64,000 bases of DNA from NCBI RefSeq assembly GCF_030035675.1, contig NC_084481.1:233088927-233152926 (forward strand). The letters are read 5' to 3'. A program made the position numbers and the translations under genes. The notes under the pieces were generated by a model. It was not told the DNA's origin, did no database searches, and saw only the letters and a program-made list of their open reading frames with translations. The stretch comes from Rhineura floridana (lineage: Eukaryota > Chordata > Lepidosauria > Squamata > Rhineuridae). Positions 44,795 to 55,398 of this stretch are shown here, piece by piece. Within the stretch, counting starts at the first letter, position 1. Each line of letters opens with the position of its first letter.

Positions 44795-45022
44795 CCTCTG
44801 TTGGAGGCAGTATACCTCTGAATACCAGCTGCTAGGAAGTACAGGTGAGGAGAGTGTGACCAGTGATCATGCCTTTGCTTGCTTGCATGAACAAAGAAGC
44901 CAAGGAAGCCCCTTAGACTTAGTCAGGCCCTTGGTCCATTGAGTGCAGTATTGTCTACACTGACTGGCAGCAGCTCTCCAAGGTTCCAGGCAGGGTTCTC
45001 TCCCAGCCTTATCTGGAGATCA
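44795..45022. mobile_element. CR1 fragment (+) followed by tRNA-SINE (-)
   Basis: 44795-44890 has the CR1 phrase ctgaataccagctgctagg. 44905-45020 is the reversed tRNA-SINE tail (tctacactgactggcagc). Confidence 0.65.
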
Positions 45023-45235
45023 TAGAACCATAGATGCATCTTTTACAGTTCTGATTGTGTGCCATTTCTAAAAACCAGAATAGAACCGTAGGTTGGACAG
45101 ACCCAAGAGTTCACCCTCTTCCCCACCCCCCAAAAGTGGGACACTCCCCAAGATTGGCGTCTACCCCACCAGCGTTCTCTTCTCAGTTTCCTCTGCAATC
45201 CATCTGTTTTCATTTAACTAACAGCCTCTTTTCAC

Positions 45236-46912
45236 CAGAGCTTGGAAGTAACTAGTTACAAGTAACAAATTACTTGTAATTTATTACTTTTTTGAGTAAC
45301 GAGTGGGTAACTTCATTGCATTTTGCTGGTAATAGAACGAGTAGTAACTTCATTACTTTTGAGGAGTAATTAATAATAATAATAATAATAATTTTTTATT
45401 TTTACCCCGCCCTTTTTCCAAAACTGGAACTCAGGGCGGCTTACAAATAAAAACTACACATAGGTAAAAAAACATACAAAAATATACAATTAAAAGAGAA
45501 TTAAACTATTCGTGACATTAAAACCATGAAACATACACTTAAGATACTAAGACAATTTAAAACATTAAGAATAGGACCATAGAACCATACAACAGACTTT
45601 ATGAGGCCCTATCTTAAACATCTTCTAGTCCAAAAGCCTGTCGGAATAAAAAAGTCTTTGCCTGCCAACGGAAGGATAGCAAGGAAGGGGCCATTCGTAC
45701 TTCCCTAGGAAGAAAGTTCCAGAACCTGGGGGCAGCCACCGAGAAGGCCCTATCTCGCGTCCCCACCAATCGCACTTGCGAAGGTGTTGGGACTGAGAGA
45801 AGGGCCTCTCCTGAGGATCTCAACTCCCAGGCAGGCTCATATGGAGACATATGGTCTGACAGATAGTCTGGACCTGGGCCGTATAGGGCTTTATAGGTCA
45901 AAACCAGCACTTTGAATTGTGACCAGAAACAAACTGGCAGCCAGTGGAGCTGTCGTAACAAGGGGCTTGTATGGTCCCTGTAACCAGCCCCAGTTAGCAC
46001 TCTGGCTGCAGCTCTTTGTACCAGTTTAAGTTTCCGAACAGTCTTCAAAGGCAGCCCCACGTAGAGCACGTTACAGTAATCTAAACGGGATGTAACTAAG
46101 GCATGCATCACCATAGTCAAATCAGGCATTTCCAGGAACGGGCGCAGCTGGTGCACTAGTCTTAAATGGGCAAAGGCACTCCTGGCCACGGCCAAGACCT
46201 GGGCCTCCAAGTTCAGAGCTGAGTCCAGGAGCACACCCAAACTGCGAACCTGTGTCTTCAGGGGGAGTGTAACCCCATCCAGCACAGGCTGAATCCCTAT
46301 TCCCTGATCTGCTTTCCAGCATTACTTTTGTGCATTACTTGGGGGGGGGGGAGCAGGGGAAGTCTTCTGCTCCTCTGATTTGTGAATAAAAATCAAGTGC
46401 TTCAAATTGGGCTTCTGTGCAGCGTTGTTCTTCCTTCATGCTCTATGGGTGCTTAGGAGGTGACGAGGGAGGAGGTGGAGAGCGAGACGGCGTGGAGAAT
46501 ATAATTGTTTAAAAATTGACAGGAGTGGAAGGAGAAAAGAGCTGGAGGCAATATATATATACAAAAAATATGTGTGTTGGGGTATCATCATTGCTAGGGG
46601 TGGGGTGAGGGGATGTGAGATTCTGTTATGCCATTCTGTTAATCTTATGGATAAAAAAAAATTCTACTACCCTCTGTATATGTGTGCTTATTTCTAATGT
46701 GGTTTTAGGCTACTTAGATGTGCAGCAGCTAGGGCCAGCACCTTGTAGGCATTTTTTTTAAGTATCTAAAATGTAATTGTAGCAATTACTTTTGAGTAAA
46801 AGTAATGTAATCAGTTACTTTCAGAGCAATTGTAACGGTAATTACTACTTTTGGGGGGCATGTAACTGTAACTGTAATTTATTACTTTTTAAAAGTAATC
46901 TTCCAAGCTCTG
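45236..46912. mobile_element. Non-autonomous hAT transposon, copy 2, split by L2
   Basis: Same family as 12190-12931. Ends CAGAGCTTGG and CCAAGCTCTG; flanks cttttcac (45228-45235) and cttttaac (46913-46920) match at 7 of 8 bases. A minus-strand L2 fills 45372-46313. The right end lies 15 bp from the GPR137C exon. Confidence 0.92.
45372..46313 (-). mobile_element. L2 LINE inserted in the hAT element
   Basis: The minus strand carries a 223-codon open frame (46285-45614) for the C-terminal L2 ORF2 (L-D-Y-C-N-V-L-Y-V-G-L-P, Q-R-A-A-A-R-V-L-T-G, L-H-W-L-P-V). The 3' end is an (AAT)n tail at 45372. Long and open, so probably one of the younger L2 copies here. Confidence 0.9.
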
Positions 46913-46927
46913 CTTTTAACCAAACAG

Positions 46928-47037
46928 GCCCCTGCTGGGATGATCAACAGCCACAGTTACAATTCACCGGCCTATTTCTTTGACAATCCAAGGCAGTACG
47001 ACAGCGATGACGACCTTCCAAGGCTCGGTGGAGGAAG
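46928..47037 (+). CDS. GPR137C: GPR137C C-terminal-tail exon (isolated)
   Basis: A 110-bp exon with canonical borders (accaaacag before, gtaacg after). It opens at a codon boundary and ends in phase 2. It encodes 36 residues with G-M-I-N-S-H-S-Y, then [20 protein letters not shown]. From memory, this is the cytoplasmic tail of the GPR137 family, multi-pass lysosomal proteins linked to mTORC1 and Rag GTPases. The L-P-R-L-G ending fits GPR137C; GPR137B has L-A-W there. In human GPR137C is also downstream of PTGER2 on the same strand, but beyond TXNDC16. No other GPR137C exon is visible before or after, so the gene may extend past the window, be rearranged, or this is an orphan exon. Confidence 0.7.
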
Positions 47038-47138
47038 GTAACGTGGTTCATCTGGGGGCAGGGGAGAGGAGAGAATGTTTTTGTGGGTACCACAGTTCAA
47101 AGTAGAGGGAAGGGCTGTAACAGCTCACTGGGTAGAGC

Positions 47139-47385
47139 ACAGAATCATAGGATAGTAGAGTTGGAAGGGGCCTATAAGGCCATCAAGTCCAACCCCCTGC
47201 TCAATGCAGGAATCCAAATCAAAGCATTCCCGACAGATGGCTGTCCAGCTGCCTCTTGAAGGGCCTCCAGTGTCAGAGAGCCCACTACCTCTCTAGGTAA
47301 GTGGTTCCATTGTCATATGGCTCTAACAGGATGTTTTTCCAGATGTTCAGGCGAAATCTGGCTTCCTGCAACTCGTCACGTGGTG
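47139..47385 (-). mobile_element. CR1, ATTCTATG-tailed subfamily, inserted in a tRNA-SINE
   Basis: The + strand begins agaatcataggatagtagag. A tRNA-SINE head (ctgtaacagctcactgggt) ends at 47138, so this CR1 cut into a SINE. Confidence 0.75.
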
Positions 47386-47469
47386 GTAATGAAATGCCTT
47401 GTGCTACCATTTTACTACAGTAAATTTGTTATTACTAGTTAATATACATTTGCCATTTATGAAGGAGTC

Positions 47470-47662
47470 AGAATCATAGAAGAGTAGAGTTGGAAGGGGC
47501 CTACAAGGCCATCAAGTCCAACCCCCTGCTCAATGCAGGAATCCAAACCAAAGCATTCCCGACAGATGGCTGTCCAGCTGCCTCTTGTATGCCTCCAGTG
47601 CAGGACAGCCCATTACCTCTCTAGATAATTGGTTCCACTGTTGTATGGCTCTAACAGTTTTT
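47470..47662 (-). mobile_element. CR1, ATTCTATG-tailed subfamily, 3' end
   Basis: Very like the 47.14-kb copy in sequence and orientation (gttggaaggggcctacaagg). Confidence 0.8.
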
Positions 47663-47737
47663 CCTGATGCCAGAGACTAACCCTGGGACCTTCAGAATGC
47701 AAGGCAGACACTCTGCCACTGAGCTACGTCCCTTCTC
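47663..47737 (-). mobile_element. tRNA-SINE head fragment
   Basis: Reversed head: ctctgccactgagctacgtc. Confidence 0.6.
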
Positions 47738-47766
47738 TCTGTATTGAAACTGTACAAAAGACCAAA

Positions 47767-47930
47767 GCTGCAGATCCACCACACATCCTCCCTCCAACAA
47801 AAGAATACTGGGAACTGTAGTGTACCACTCACAGAGTTACCATTCCTAGCACCCTTAGCAAACTACAGTTCCCAGGATCCGGGGGGTGGGCGGGATGTGC
47901 TGTCCATGTATGGTGTGCACGCAGCCTAAG
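47767..47930. mobile_element. MITE family G
   Basis: Inverted arms tactgggaactgtagtgt and aaactacagttcccaggatc; ends gctgcagatccaccacac and tggtgtgcacgcagcc. Confidence 0.7.
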
Positions 47931-47932
47931 GG

Positions 47933-48050
47933 TCACACCTGTCACTCTGCCCACTTTTACCTCTGGTCTTGCTCACAACTGACGTGTGGTCCCTGGAATG
48001 TGGCCCCCAGGCAATGTGGCCCCCAGTCTGAAAAAAGGTTCCCCAACCCT
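47933..48050. mobile_element. hAT-like element family K, partial
   Basis: tctgcccacttttacctctg and ctgaaaaaaggttccccaac match 53.34-53.45 kb. Confidence 0.5.
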
Positions 48051-48496
48051 GCAGTGGGAGCTTTCTCACCCAAGCCATGTCTTGCAAAAGCTGGTGCCTA
48101 CGAAATCCCCATAGGCAGACTCAGCTCCTGCCCTTTGTAACCCACTTGGCGGGCCAGCCCTCTCCAAACAGGCCGGCCTTTGATCCACTTGGCTAACCTC
48201 TGCCCAGTACCAAATGCATCCGCAACCTTCCTCTTTTCCTCTATTCCACCGCTTTTTATTACTTCCTCAGAAAAGCAGCCATCACCTTTGTACACCCTTC
48301 CTTGTCTCGCTCCACAGACCTCTTAGAAGCCATCCTGTTTGAGCTATTTATAAGGGGGTTTCCGTCCCCAATCGGGTTTTCAGCCCCTCAATAACACAGA
48401 GCTGCAAGGCCATCCCAATGCAGGAAAGGCGTATTGTTCTGGGGCAAAGGGAAGTGCCCGCTGAGCCATGCATCACGATTCTTGACATAACCTTAA
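48051..48496. other. No feature recognised
   Basis: No exon or known repeat is recognised in this stretch. Confidence 0.35.
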
Positions 48497-48585
48497 CCGG
48501 GCACACTCCAAATGTTTCGGACTTGCAACTCCCATCATCCCTGACCTGGCTGATGGAAGTTGCAGCCCAACAATATTGGAAGGGT
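48497..48585. mobile_element. hAT MITE family A, partial
   Basis: ggacttgcaactcccatcat and gatggaagttgcagcccaac; the right end is replaced by CR1. Confidence 0.6.
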
Positions 48586-48987
48586 TCAGGACAGATGTTG
48601 GATGTTGGACAGACGTTGGAAGATTCAGGACAGACAAAAGGAAGTACTTCTTTACTCAGCGCATAGTTAAACTATGGAATTTGCTCCCACAAGATGCAGT
48701 AATGGCCACCAGCTTGGACGGCTTTAAAAGAAGATTAGACAAATTCATGGAGGACAGGGCTATCAATGGCTACTAGCCATGATGGCTGTGCTGTGCCACC
48801 CTAGTCAGAGGCAGCATGCTTCTGAAAACCAGTTGCCGGAAGCCTCAGGAGGGGAGAGTGTTCTTGCACTCGGGTCCTGCTTGCGGGCTTCCCCCAGGCA
48901 CCTGGTTGGCCACTGTGAGAACAGGATGCTGGACTAGATGGGCCACTGGCCTGATCCAGCAGGCTCTTCTTATGTTCTTATGACAGG
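48586..48987 (+). mobile_element. CR1 LINE 3' end, well preserved
   Basis: It encodes the last residues of ORF2 (R-F-R-T-D-K-R-K-Y-F-F-T-Q-R, ending E-D-R-A-I-N-G-Y) and the complete 3'UTR with tcttatgttcttatg. Almost identical by eye to the full-length copy, so young. Confidence 0.9.
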
Positions 48988-49117
48988 TAGGGCTGACATA
49001 AACCGGTTCTGGAGCAGGTGGGGTTGTTACCACTTTGGGGGCCTTTGAGCTAAAAGAAATAAAGCCACATCATAGTTACTTTTGTAGACAGTTTGCTGGT
49101 GTGTTAGCATACAGCAG

Positions 49118-49250
49118 CCTTTTCCCAACCAGTGTGCCTCCAGATGTTGTTGGACCACGACTCCCATCAGCCTCAGCCAGCATTGCCAATGGCTGAGGCT
49201 GATGGGAGTTGTGGTCCAACAACATCTGGAGGCACACTGGTTGGGAAAGG
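49118..49250. mobile_element. hAT MITE family A, almost perfect hairpin
   Basis: Arms 49118-49179 and 49190-49250 differ by one substitution and one single-base indel around a 10-base loop. Confidence 0.85.
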
Positions 49251-49278
49251 GTGGCATAGAGTGTCAGACTAGGACTTG

Positions 49279-49710
49279 GGAGTTGTTGTTACGTGCCTTC
49301 AAGTCAATTACGACTTATGGCAACCCTATGAATCAGCGACCTTCAAGAGCATCTGTCATGAACCACCCTGTTCAGATCTTAAGTTCAGGTCTGTGGCTTC
49401 CTTTACGGAATCAGTCCATCTCTTGTTTGGCCTTCCTCTTTTTCTACTCCCTGCTGTTTTCCCCAGCATTATTGTCTTTTCTAGTGAATCGTGTCTTCTC
49501 ATGATGTGTCCAAAGTATGATAACCTCAGTTTCATCATTTTAGCTTCTAGTGGTGGTTCTGGTTTAATTTGTTCTAACACCCAATTATTTGTCTTTTTCG
49601 TGGTCCATGGTATGTGCAAAGCTCTCCTCCGGCACCACATTTCTAATGAGTTGATTTTTCTCTTATCTACTTTTTTCACTGTCCAACTTTCACATCCATT
49701 CATAGAGATC
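49279..49710 (-). mobile_element. RTE/Bov-B LINE 3' part
   Basis: The + strand starts gttgttacgtgccttcaagt. The minus strand gives N-G-C-E-S-W-T-V-K-K and L-R-L-S-Y-F-G-H-I-M-R-R in one open frame of 132 codons. Confidence 0.88.
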
Positions 49711-49724
49711 AGGAATACAAAGGG

Positions 49725-49905
49725 TTCAAATCCCCACTGAGCCATGAAGCTCACTGGGTGACCTTGAGTCAGTCATTCTTTCTCAGCCTAACCAACCTGA
49801 CAGGGTTGTCATGAAGGTAAAATGAGGAGGGGCACAATCACGTGTGGCACCTTGTGATCCTCGTTGAAAATGAAATGGTCAATATAAAATAAATTTAGTA
49901 GCCAC
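49725..49905 (+). mobile_element. MIR SINE, 3' half
   Basis: Core (tcactgggtgaccttgagtc), then tgacagggttgtcatgaagg and a LINE-like tail ending aatataaaataaatt. Confidence 0.65.
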
Positions 49906-50054
49906 CTCATTTGCAAAACTTAAGCAAAATGGAAAATGGAAACTGCGATCCAGAAATGAATGCGCCACCTTCCTATATTTATGTCAGGAAAACCCATTTG
50001 AACATGTATGCAGAGTTCAGAGAATGGACCCCACCACTTGTGCATATAGTACCA

Positions 50055-50112
50055 CTTCATTATTTATTTATTTATTATTTGATTTATATCCCGCCCTCCT
50101 CCCAGCAGGAGG
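50055..50112 (-). mobile_element. L2-like LINE 3' end fragment
   Basis: ttatatcccgccctcctccc after a tttatttatttatta run. Confidence 0.5.
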
Positions 50113-50147
50113 AATTATTCTTTAAAGAATAATGTGCCTGTTTCATT

Positions 50148-50343
50148 ATTAGGAACAGAGTCAGCTGCCTTACACTAAGTCAGAGCATTGGTCCATCTAG
50201 CTCAGTATTGTCTACACTGACTGGCAGTGACTCTCCAGAGTTTGAGGCAGGAGTCCCTCGCAGTCCTAACTGGAGATTGCTCGGGATTGAACTGGGGACC
50301 TTCCACATGCAAGGCAGATACTCTGCCATTGAGCCCAGGCCTT
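50148..50343 (-). mobile_element. tRNA-SINE with CR1-like tail
   Basis: Reversed tail (cagctgccttacactaagtc), reversed B box (gggattgaactggggacc) and reversed head (ctctgccattgagcccagg). Confidence 0.8.
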
Positions 50344-50378
50344 CTGTTAAACTGTGTTAAGCCCAGGTGTGGATGTTA

Positions 50379-50708
50379 GGGTTGCCAGGTTCTAGGCCTG
50401 AGAATGATTCTGTATCTTTAAGAGAAGAGGAAATTCAGCCAAGTGCAGGTTTTCTTGCAACACTGTAACGGGAATAACCACAAAATGGAATTGTCCCTTC
50501 CCCCTGCACAGCTTTTAAAGATACAGAAGACCTCTTGGAGGCCAGGCCTGGCAAGCAAGAGGTCTTCTGTAACTTTAAAAGTTGTGCAGGGGGAAGGGAA
50601 AATTCCATTTTGTGTTTTTTTCCATTACAGTGTTGCAAGAACACCTGCACTTGGCTGAATTTCCTCTTAAAGATACAGAATCATTCTCAGGCCCTGAGCC
50701 TGGCAACC
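50379..50708. mobile_element. MITE family I inverted dimer (330-bp palindrome)
   Basis: The left unit runs ggttgccaggttctaggcc to ccaggcctggcaa. The right unit is its inverted copy (gcaagaggtcttctg to gagcctggcaaccg). Both strands therefore read almost the same 71-codon frame. Confidence 0.85.
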
Positions 50709-50919
50709 GTAGTGGATGTTCTGGCTCAACCCCAAGGCTTTTACTTCAGCAGGATCTTTGTGAGAACCAGGAAAATTAGAACTGTTAGATGCTGAAATAG
50801 AAATGATGGGAAAGGTTGCTTCCAGCCATATGGATGCCACCAGATGTTGGGAATAATGGGGGCATCACCATCCTGCATTTCTTGTGAACTTCTCATGAGT
50901 CATTCTTGCCGCTATCTGA

Positions 50920-51085
50920 ATAATAGTTGCTGGAAGGAATCACAAGTGGAGAAGTTTCTGCTGCACGCAGATCCTGCTTGCGGGCTTCCCATAATGGGCA
51001 TCTGACTGTCCACTGTGACAACAGGATGCTAGACTAGATGAGCCCCCTTCAGCCTGATTTAGCAGCCAGCCTCTTCCTACATTTT
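50920..51085 (+). mobile_element. CR1 LINE 3' end
   Basis: taatagttgctggaaggaat and ggatgctagactagatgag. Confidence 0.75.
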
Positions 51086-51500
51086 CATCGAAACAAGAGG
51101 AGAGCCCTCTTTAAAACTGAATGCGTACCCTCCAGCCACTCTTGATTTCCCCATCTTCCTCACAAACGTCCATCAGCATTTTAGTGTGTATTTCTTCCAG
51201 TATACATATTTTTGCATGCCGTTTTCCATAATATAATGCATTTTTGCATGTTATGTTCATTAATGTGCATTCTTATGCACACATCCATTTATTTTGTATT
51301 ATTATTATTATTATTACTAATGATATTTACTAGTTGCTCTTTTCAGACTCCAGTTTTTCATATATCCAGTTGTGTACACATCTCTTCGGATGAAGAACTG
51401 CATTGCAAAAGTGTGAATTTTGAAGGATAGCTCCATTTCATTTTGTGTATTAGTCTGGGAAGGGTGAATTAAAATATGAGGCAAATCAAATTTATCTAGC
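51086..51500 (-). mobile_element. AT-rich element family J
   Basis: The + strand shows reversed steps (atttttgcatgccgttttcc, atttttgcatgttatg) and an (ATT)n run at about 51297-51318. Confidence 0.5.
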
Positions 51501-51769
51501 ATCCCTAAGAACGTGTCCCACTGAAATCAGTGGGATTTGCTCCTGAGTAAACACGATCAAACCTGAGTTATTTCCCGTGAGTACTGGAGTTGAGCAGAAA
51601 AGGTGGAAGGGATTATAAATTCCTATGCTTTCTGGTGGTTTTTAACTGGTTTCAGTTGGAACAATTTTTTCCCCATTGTGGCTGGCCTAGAGAGAAACAA
51701 ACCATGTGTCTGAACTGGCATACAACTACAGTCCAGACACTGGCTTGTTCCCTGTCAGGCATGTTGAGA

Positions 51770-52120
51770 TGAGGGAGAATTTTGATTCAGTTCACATTTA
51801 AACCTACCCAATTTGCACTTTCCAAAACAATCGACAACTGAAACACAGCCAGTCTCCAAAATTTGCAATGCAGTTCTCCAGTCAAGTGATGTGTACAAAA
51901 AAAATCCATACACAGGGTAAAGTTGACAATAACATATAAAAATGCTTTATCTTAGGGGAAATTGCATTGCAAATCGTGTATATTAGGCAAAACTGCATAC
52001 AAACATGTGTATATTAGGAGAAATTCACGTGACAATGCTCACGAAAATTCATCAGCATTTTATTTAAATCACAAATTGATGTGAAAATGTAGAGAACTGG
52101 ACCTTAAGACTGGAAACAAT
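51770..52120 (+). mobile_element. AT-rich element family J
   Basis: Same phrase order as 40.03 kb: tcagttcacatttaaacc, aaatgctttatcttagggg, gtgtatattaggagaaatt, gactggaaac. Confidence 0.6.
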
Positions 52121-52164
52121 TGTAATAAATTTTATTTTATCTTCATATCTATGACCTTTTTATA

Positions 52165-52590
52165 GGTGATGATAGAAGTATATACAATTATGGAGAAAGT
52201 GGATAGAGAAAAGCTTTTCTCCCTCACTGATGACACTAGAACTTGTGGACATCCAGTGAAGCTGGGAAGATTCAGGACAGATAAAAGAAAGTATTTCTTC
52301 ACACAGTGTGCAGTTAAACTGCGGAATTTGCTTCCACAGGATGGTTTTCAAAGATAAATTCATGGAGTAAAAGGCTATCAATGGCTACTAGGCATGATGG
52401 CTATGCTTTGCCTCCATAGGAGAAGACAGTATGCTTCCAAATATTTGTTGTTGGAAAACTGCAAGAGGGGAGAGTTGCTGTTGCACTCGTGTCTTGCTTG
52501 CAGGATTCCAGTTGGGGCACCTGGTTCGCCTCTGTGAGAACAGGATGCTGGACTAGATGGGCCATTGGCCTGATCCAACAGGCTCTTCTA
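52165..52590 (+). mobile_element. CR1 LINE 3' end
   Basis: Contains aagattcaggacagataaaa and ggactagatgggccattgg, with an internal deletion near the end of ORF2. Confidence 0.85.
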
Positions 52591-52592
52591 TC

Positions 52593-52795
52593 CCACCTTC
52601 CTCCAAGCAGGTCAAGGTAGCCTATATGGCCCTCCTCCTCCCCATTTTATCCTCAAACAGCAGCCCTCTGAGGTGGGTTAGGCTGTGAGAGAGTGATGGC
52701 CTCAAGGCCACCCAGTGAGCTTCATGGCCAAGTGGAGATTTGAACCCTGGTCTCCCACACCCCAGCTTGCCACACTAACCACTACACCACTTTCA
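52593..52795 (-). mobile_element. MIR SINE, nearly complete
   Basis: The + strand runs from an L2-like tail (atcccaccttcctccaag) through gaggtgggttaggctgtg and aaggccacccagtgagc to the tRNA-like head (actaaccactacacc). Confidence 0.75.
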
Positions 52796-53084
52796 GTGCG
52801 ATCTTGCCTACTTAGAAGAAAGACCCACTGAGTTCTCTGGGACTTACTTCCAGATAAGCGGGCATGCTCTTGCAATTTAATTATTTTTTGTTATAATTTG
52901 TTTTGCTATATTTTTAAAATAAAAAAGCAAAAAATGAAATTGATGTATCTGTACAGTCATGGTTTTGTGCAGCTCCCATTTGTTCCAATGATCTTGCACA
53001 GGATGACTTGTCCGTGCATGGATTCTTTCCCCCAGTGATCAGATCTGTCTGTCTCCTCCTGAGGTCCTCAAGATCTACCACAAG

Positions 53085-53457
53085 GCTGGGAAACCTCCAG
53101 TCCAGGGGCCAAATATAACCCTCCACACCTCTCTGTCTGGCCCTTAGGGCTGTCCCCAGCCACACACCCTCTCCCCAGGCCACGCCCCTCACTGGCCTTG
53201 CTCTGCACCTTCCTGGAGTGCTTTTGCCTGGCTGAAATGTGTCCTTCAACTCTGATGATGCCTCTTGCTTGCCTCGATGGAGAGGGATGCTGAGTGGGTG
53301 TAGAAACTAGCCTACTGCACAAAGGTAATATTTGCATTTGTTGCTCCACCCACTTTGGCCTCTGGCCCTGCCCCCCACTGGCATGTGGCTCCCAGAAGGT
53401 TGTCCAGAAGGGAATGTGGCCCTCAGGATGAAAAAGACTCCCTATTCCTGATCTACC
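53085..53457. mobile_element. hAT-like element family K, full length
   Basis: Outer inverted ends caaggctgggaaacctcc and agactccctattcctg; GC-rich noncoding interior with no transposase. Confidence 0.55.
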
Positions 53458-54614
53458 GCATGAGGACCTTACTTTTCCTGATGATAGGGCCAAATCTTGG
53501 ATAAGCTCAAATGAGCAGAAAAACACACACATTAAACCGTCTAAACAAATAAAAAAGCATTTACTCTGTACCAGAACATTACTCGCTAACGTTTATGGGA
53601 ACATGGCAACAGATTGTTGGCTATGGAGACACCTTCTCTGCTTCCCACAGAGTTGAATACAGGGAGGCAATGCATTTCAAACCCTCATCCAATGTTGAGG
53701 GGGAAAATCACCGTAACAGTTTTTGAGGTGTATTTTCCACCCCACGGAGATTTCCCATGTATGGTGGCCTGATCTCTTGGCCCCAGACAACCTTTGTGTC
53801 TGTGGGGTCAGAAGAAGTGTGTTTGACAACACCCAAATCCCCAGAGCCAGAAAACATTTATTCAGAGGAAGTAGGTTTCTCCTTGTTGACCTGTTCCTGA
53901 CCATTTTTCTGTGGAAAAGGACATGGGGCGTTTTTACTACCTCAATCCACTAACATTGGCTGGGGTAATAAAGGCATCCCAATGCATTTCTGGGACATTT
54001 TATGCCTCAGGAAAGGAAGTGGTACCTGACTGAAGTTTGGGGATGTTGTACAAGTGACAATTTGTGACAATGTCCTACAAAGACTACCATGTAGGTCTAT
54101 TGATGTGTAAGTTGCACAATGAAAAATGTGCTGGGGGCAGGTTTTTGCCTCACAAAATTGGATGGTTAAGCAGAATATCAGATTTGCTTAGAGGCAGTTA
54201 GCAGGTAATTCTACCAATCCACTTCCACCCAAGTTACTACTGGCTGTTTGGCCCTTGTGGAACAGCCTATTTTAAAAACCAATGGTTGCTCAATTAGTTG
54301 CCTTTACATCTGTTGCCTCCACTAGGGGCTGCAAGCTCAGCCCGGAAGGGATGAAATGTATGATTGCCCCATCGTCATGACAGATTAAACTCAGAGCTCT
54401 TAACCTGAAGCTGGGAGGATGTTTAATGGGATTTAAAACCCTCAAGTGCAAACCAAAGACGTTCTATTAATGTCAAAGGAGCAGTATTGATTTATGATTC
54501 TGTGCCTGAGGAATAGCAACACAAAAGTGGAGCTAGAAGATCATCTCAGGATGGGAGCTGTAAGAAACCAGAAGGCGAAAGAGCCTGACCTCATGCATTA
54601 ACAACGGTGGCTGG
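53458..54614. other. Repeat-free stretch, no exon recognised
   Basis: The longest repeat-free stretch right of 47 kb. No GPR137C last-exon sequence is seen. The 54.26-54.52 kb part looks unusually even in composition and could be a conserved noncoding element. Confidence 0.4.
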
Positions 54615-54617
54615 TGG

Positions 54618-54722
54618 CTCAATGTCAGTGGGGCAGTGGAATCCGCTCCGCGTTTTAGTCTGAACTTTCAAGGAGCTGCTCCAGCCACCAGCCACTGCCC
54701 ATTAGATCTCACTGACATTTGG
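54618..54722. mobile_element. MITE family B
   Basis: aatgtcagtggggcagtgg, ccgctccgcgttttagtc and an inverted end ctcactgacattt. Confidence 0.7.
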
Positions 54723-55105
54723 GGATTCCTGACCTGGTCTTTCTATAACCTCTCTGTGATCTTCAGGGGTTTGCAGCTTCTCCATTTGTCTTCTCCCAGT
54801 TACTACTTGTATTATGCTGGTATAATATTGTGATATTGTATTATGATGGGCCTGCAATGTGGTGGTGGGGAGATTTAGACCAGAGAAGGGGTTAAATGCC
54901 CCCACCTGCGGGCAGCTGTCCTGCTCAAACTGGGAGCCTTCCCACAACTGCTTCTAAGTAAAAATCAAAACATGAAGAAATCTGATCACAGCTTGTCTGC
55001 TCCTTGATGCAACGTGGCCCGCAGTGTTTATAAAACCAGATGGAGTACAGAAGGAGAGAGTTCTAAAAAGCCTTTTAAAGGAAGAAGCTGGGAAGGCAAG
55101 GCAGG
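54723..55105. other. No feature recognised
   Basis: Nothing recognised. Confidence 0.35.
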
Positions 55106-55112
55106 CCTTGGC

Positions 55113-55398
55113 CCCATCTGCATTATACAGTTAAAGCAGTCTCTTAGCTTCCCAAACAAACAGTCCTAACAAGTGAGAGTTGTTAGGTGATCCCTATTCC
55201 CTTCATGGAGCTACAATTCCTGGACTGGTTTAACTATTAATCCCTTTTCCTTGGGAATTCTGAGAATTGTAGTTCTGTAAGGGAAATAGGAGTCTCTCAA
55301 CAATTTTCAGCACCCTGAACAAAGTACAGTTCCCAGGATTCTTTGGGGAAGGCCATGGCTTTAAGTGCTTTAAGTGTCCAGAGCGGGTGCGGCCCTAG
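55113..55398. mobile_element. MITE family G, full length
   Basis: Ends ttggccccatctgcattat and cagagcgggtgcggccc; inner arms ggagctacaattcctgg and gagaattgtagttctg. Confidence 0.75.

Noticed and set aside
50435-50658. Two 71-codon frames on opposite strands as small genes
   Set aside because: They are the same frame read from both arms of the MITE palindrome.
53677-53953. GPR137C last exon near 53.7-53.95 kb
   Set aside because: The open frames do not resemble the expected C-terminus and lack matching splice borders.
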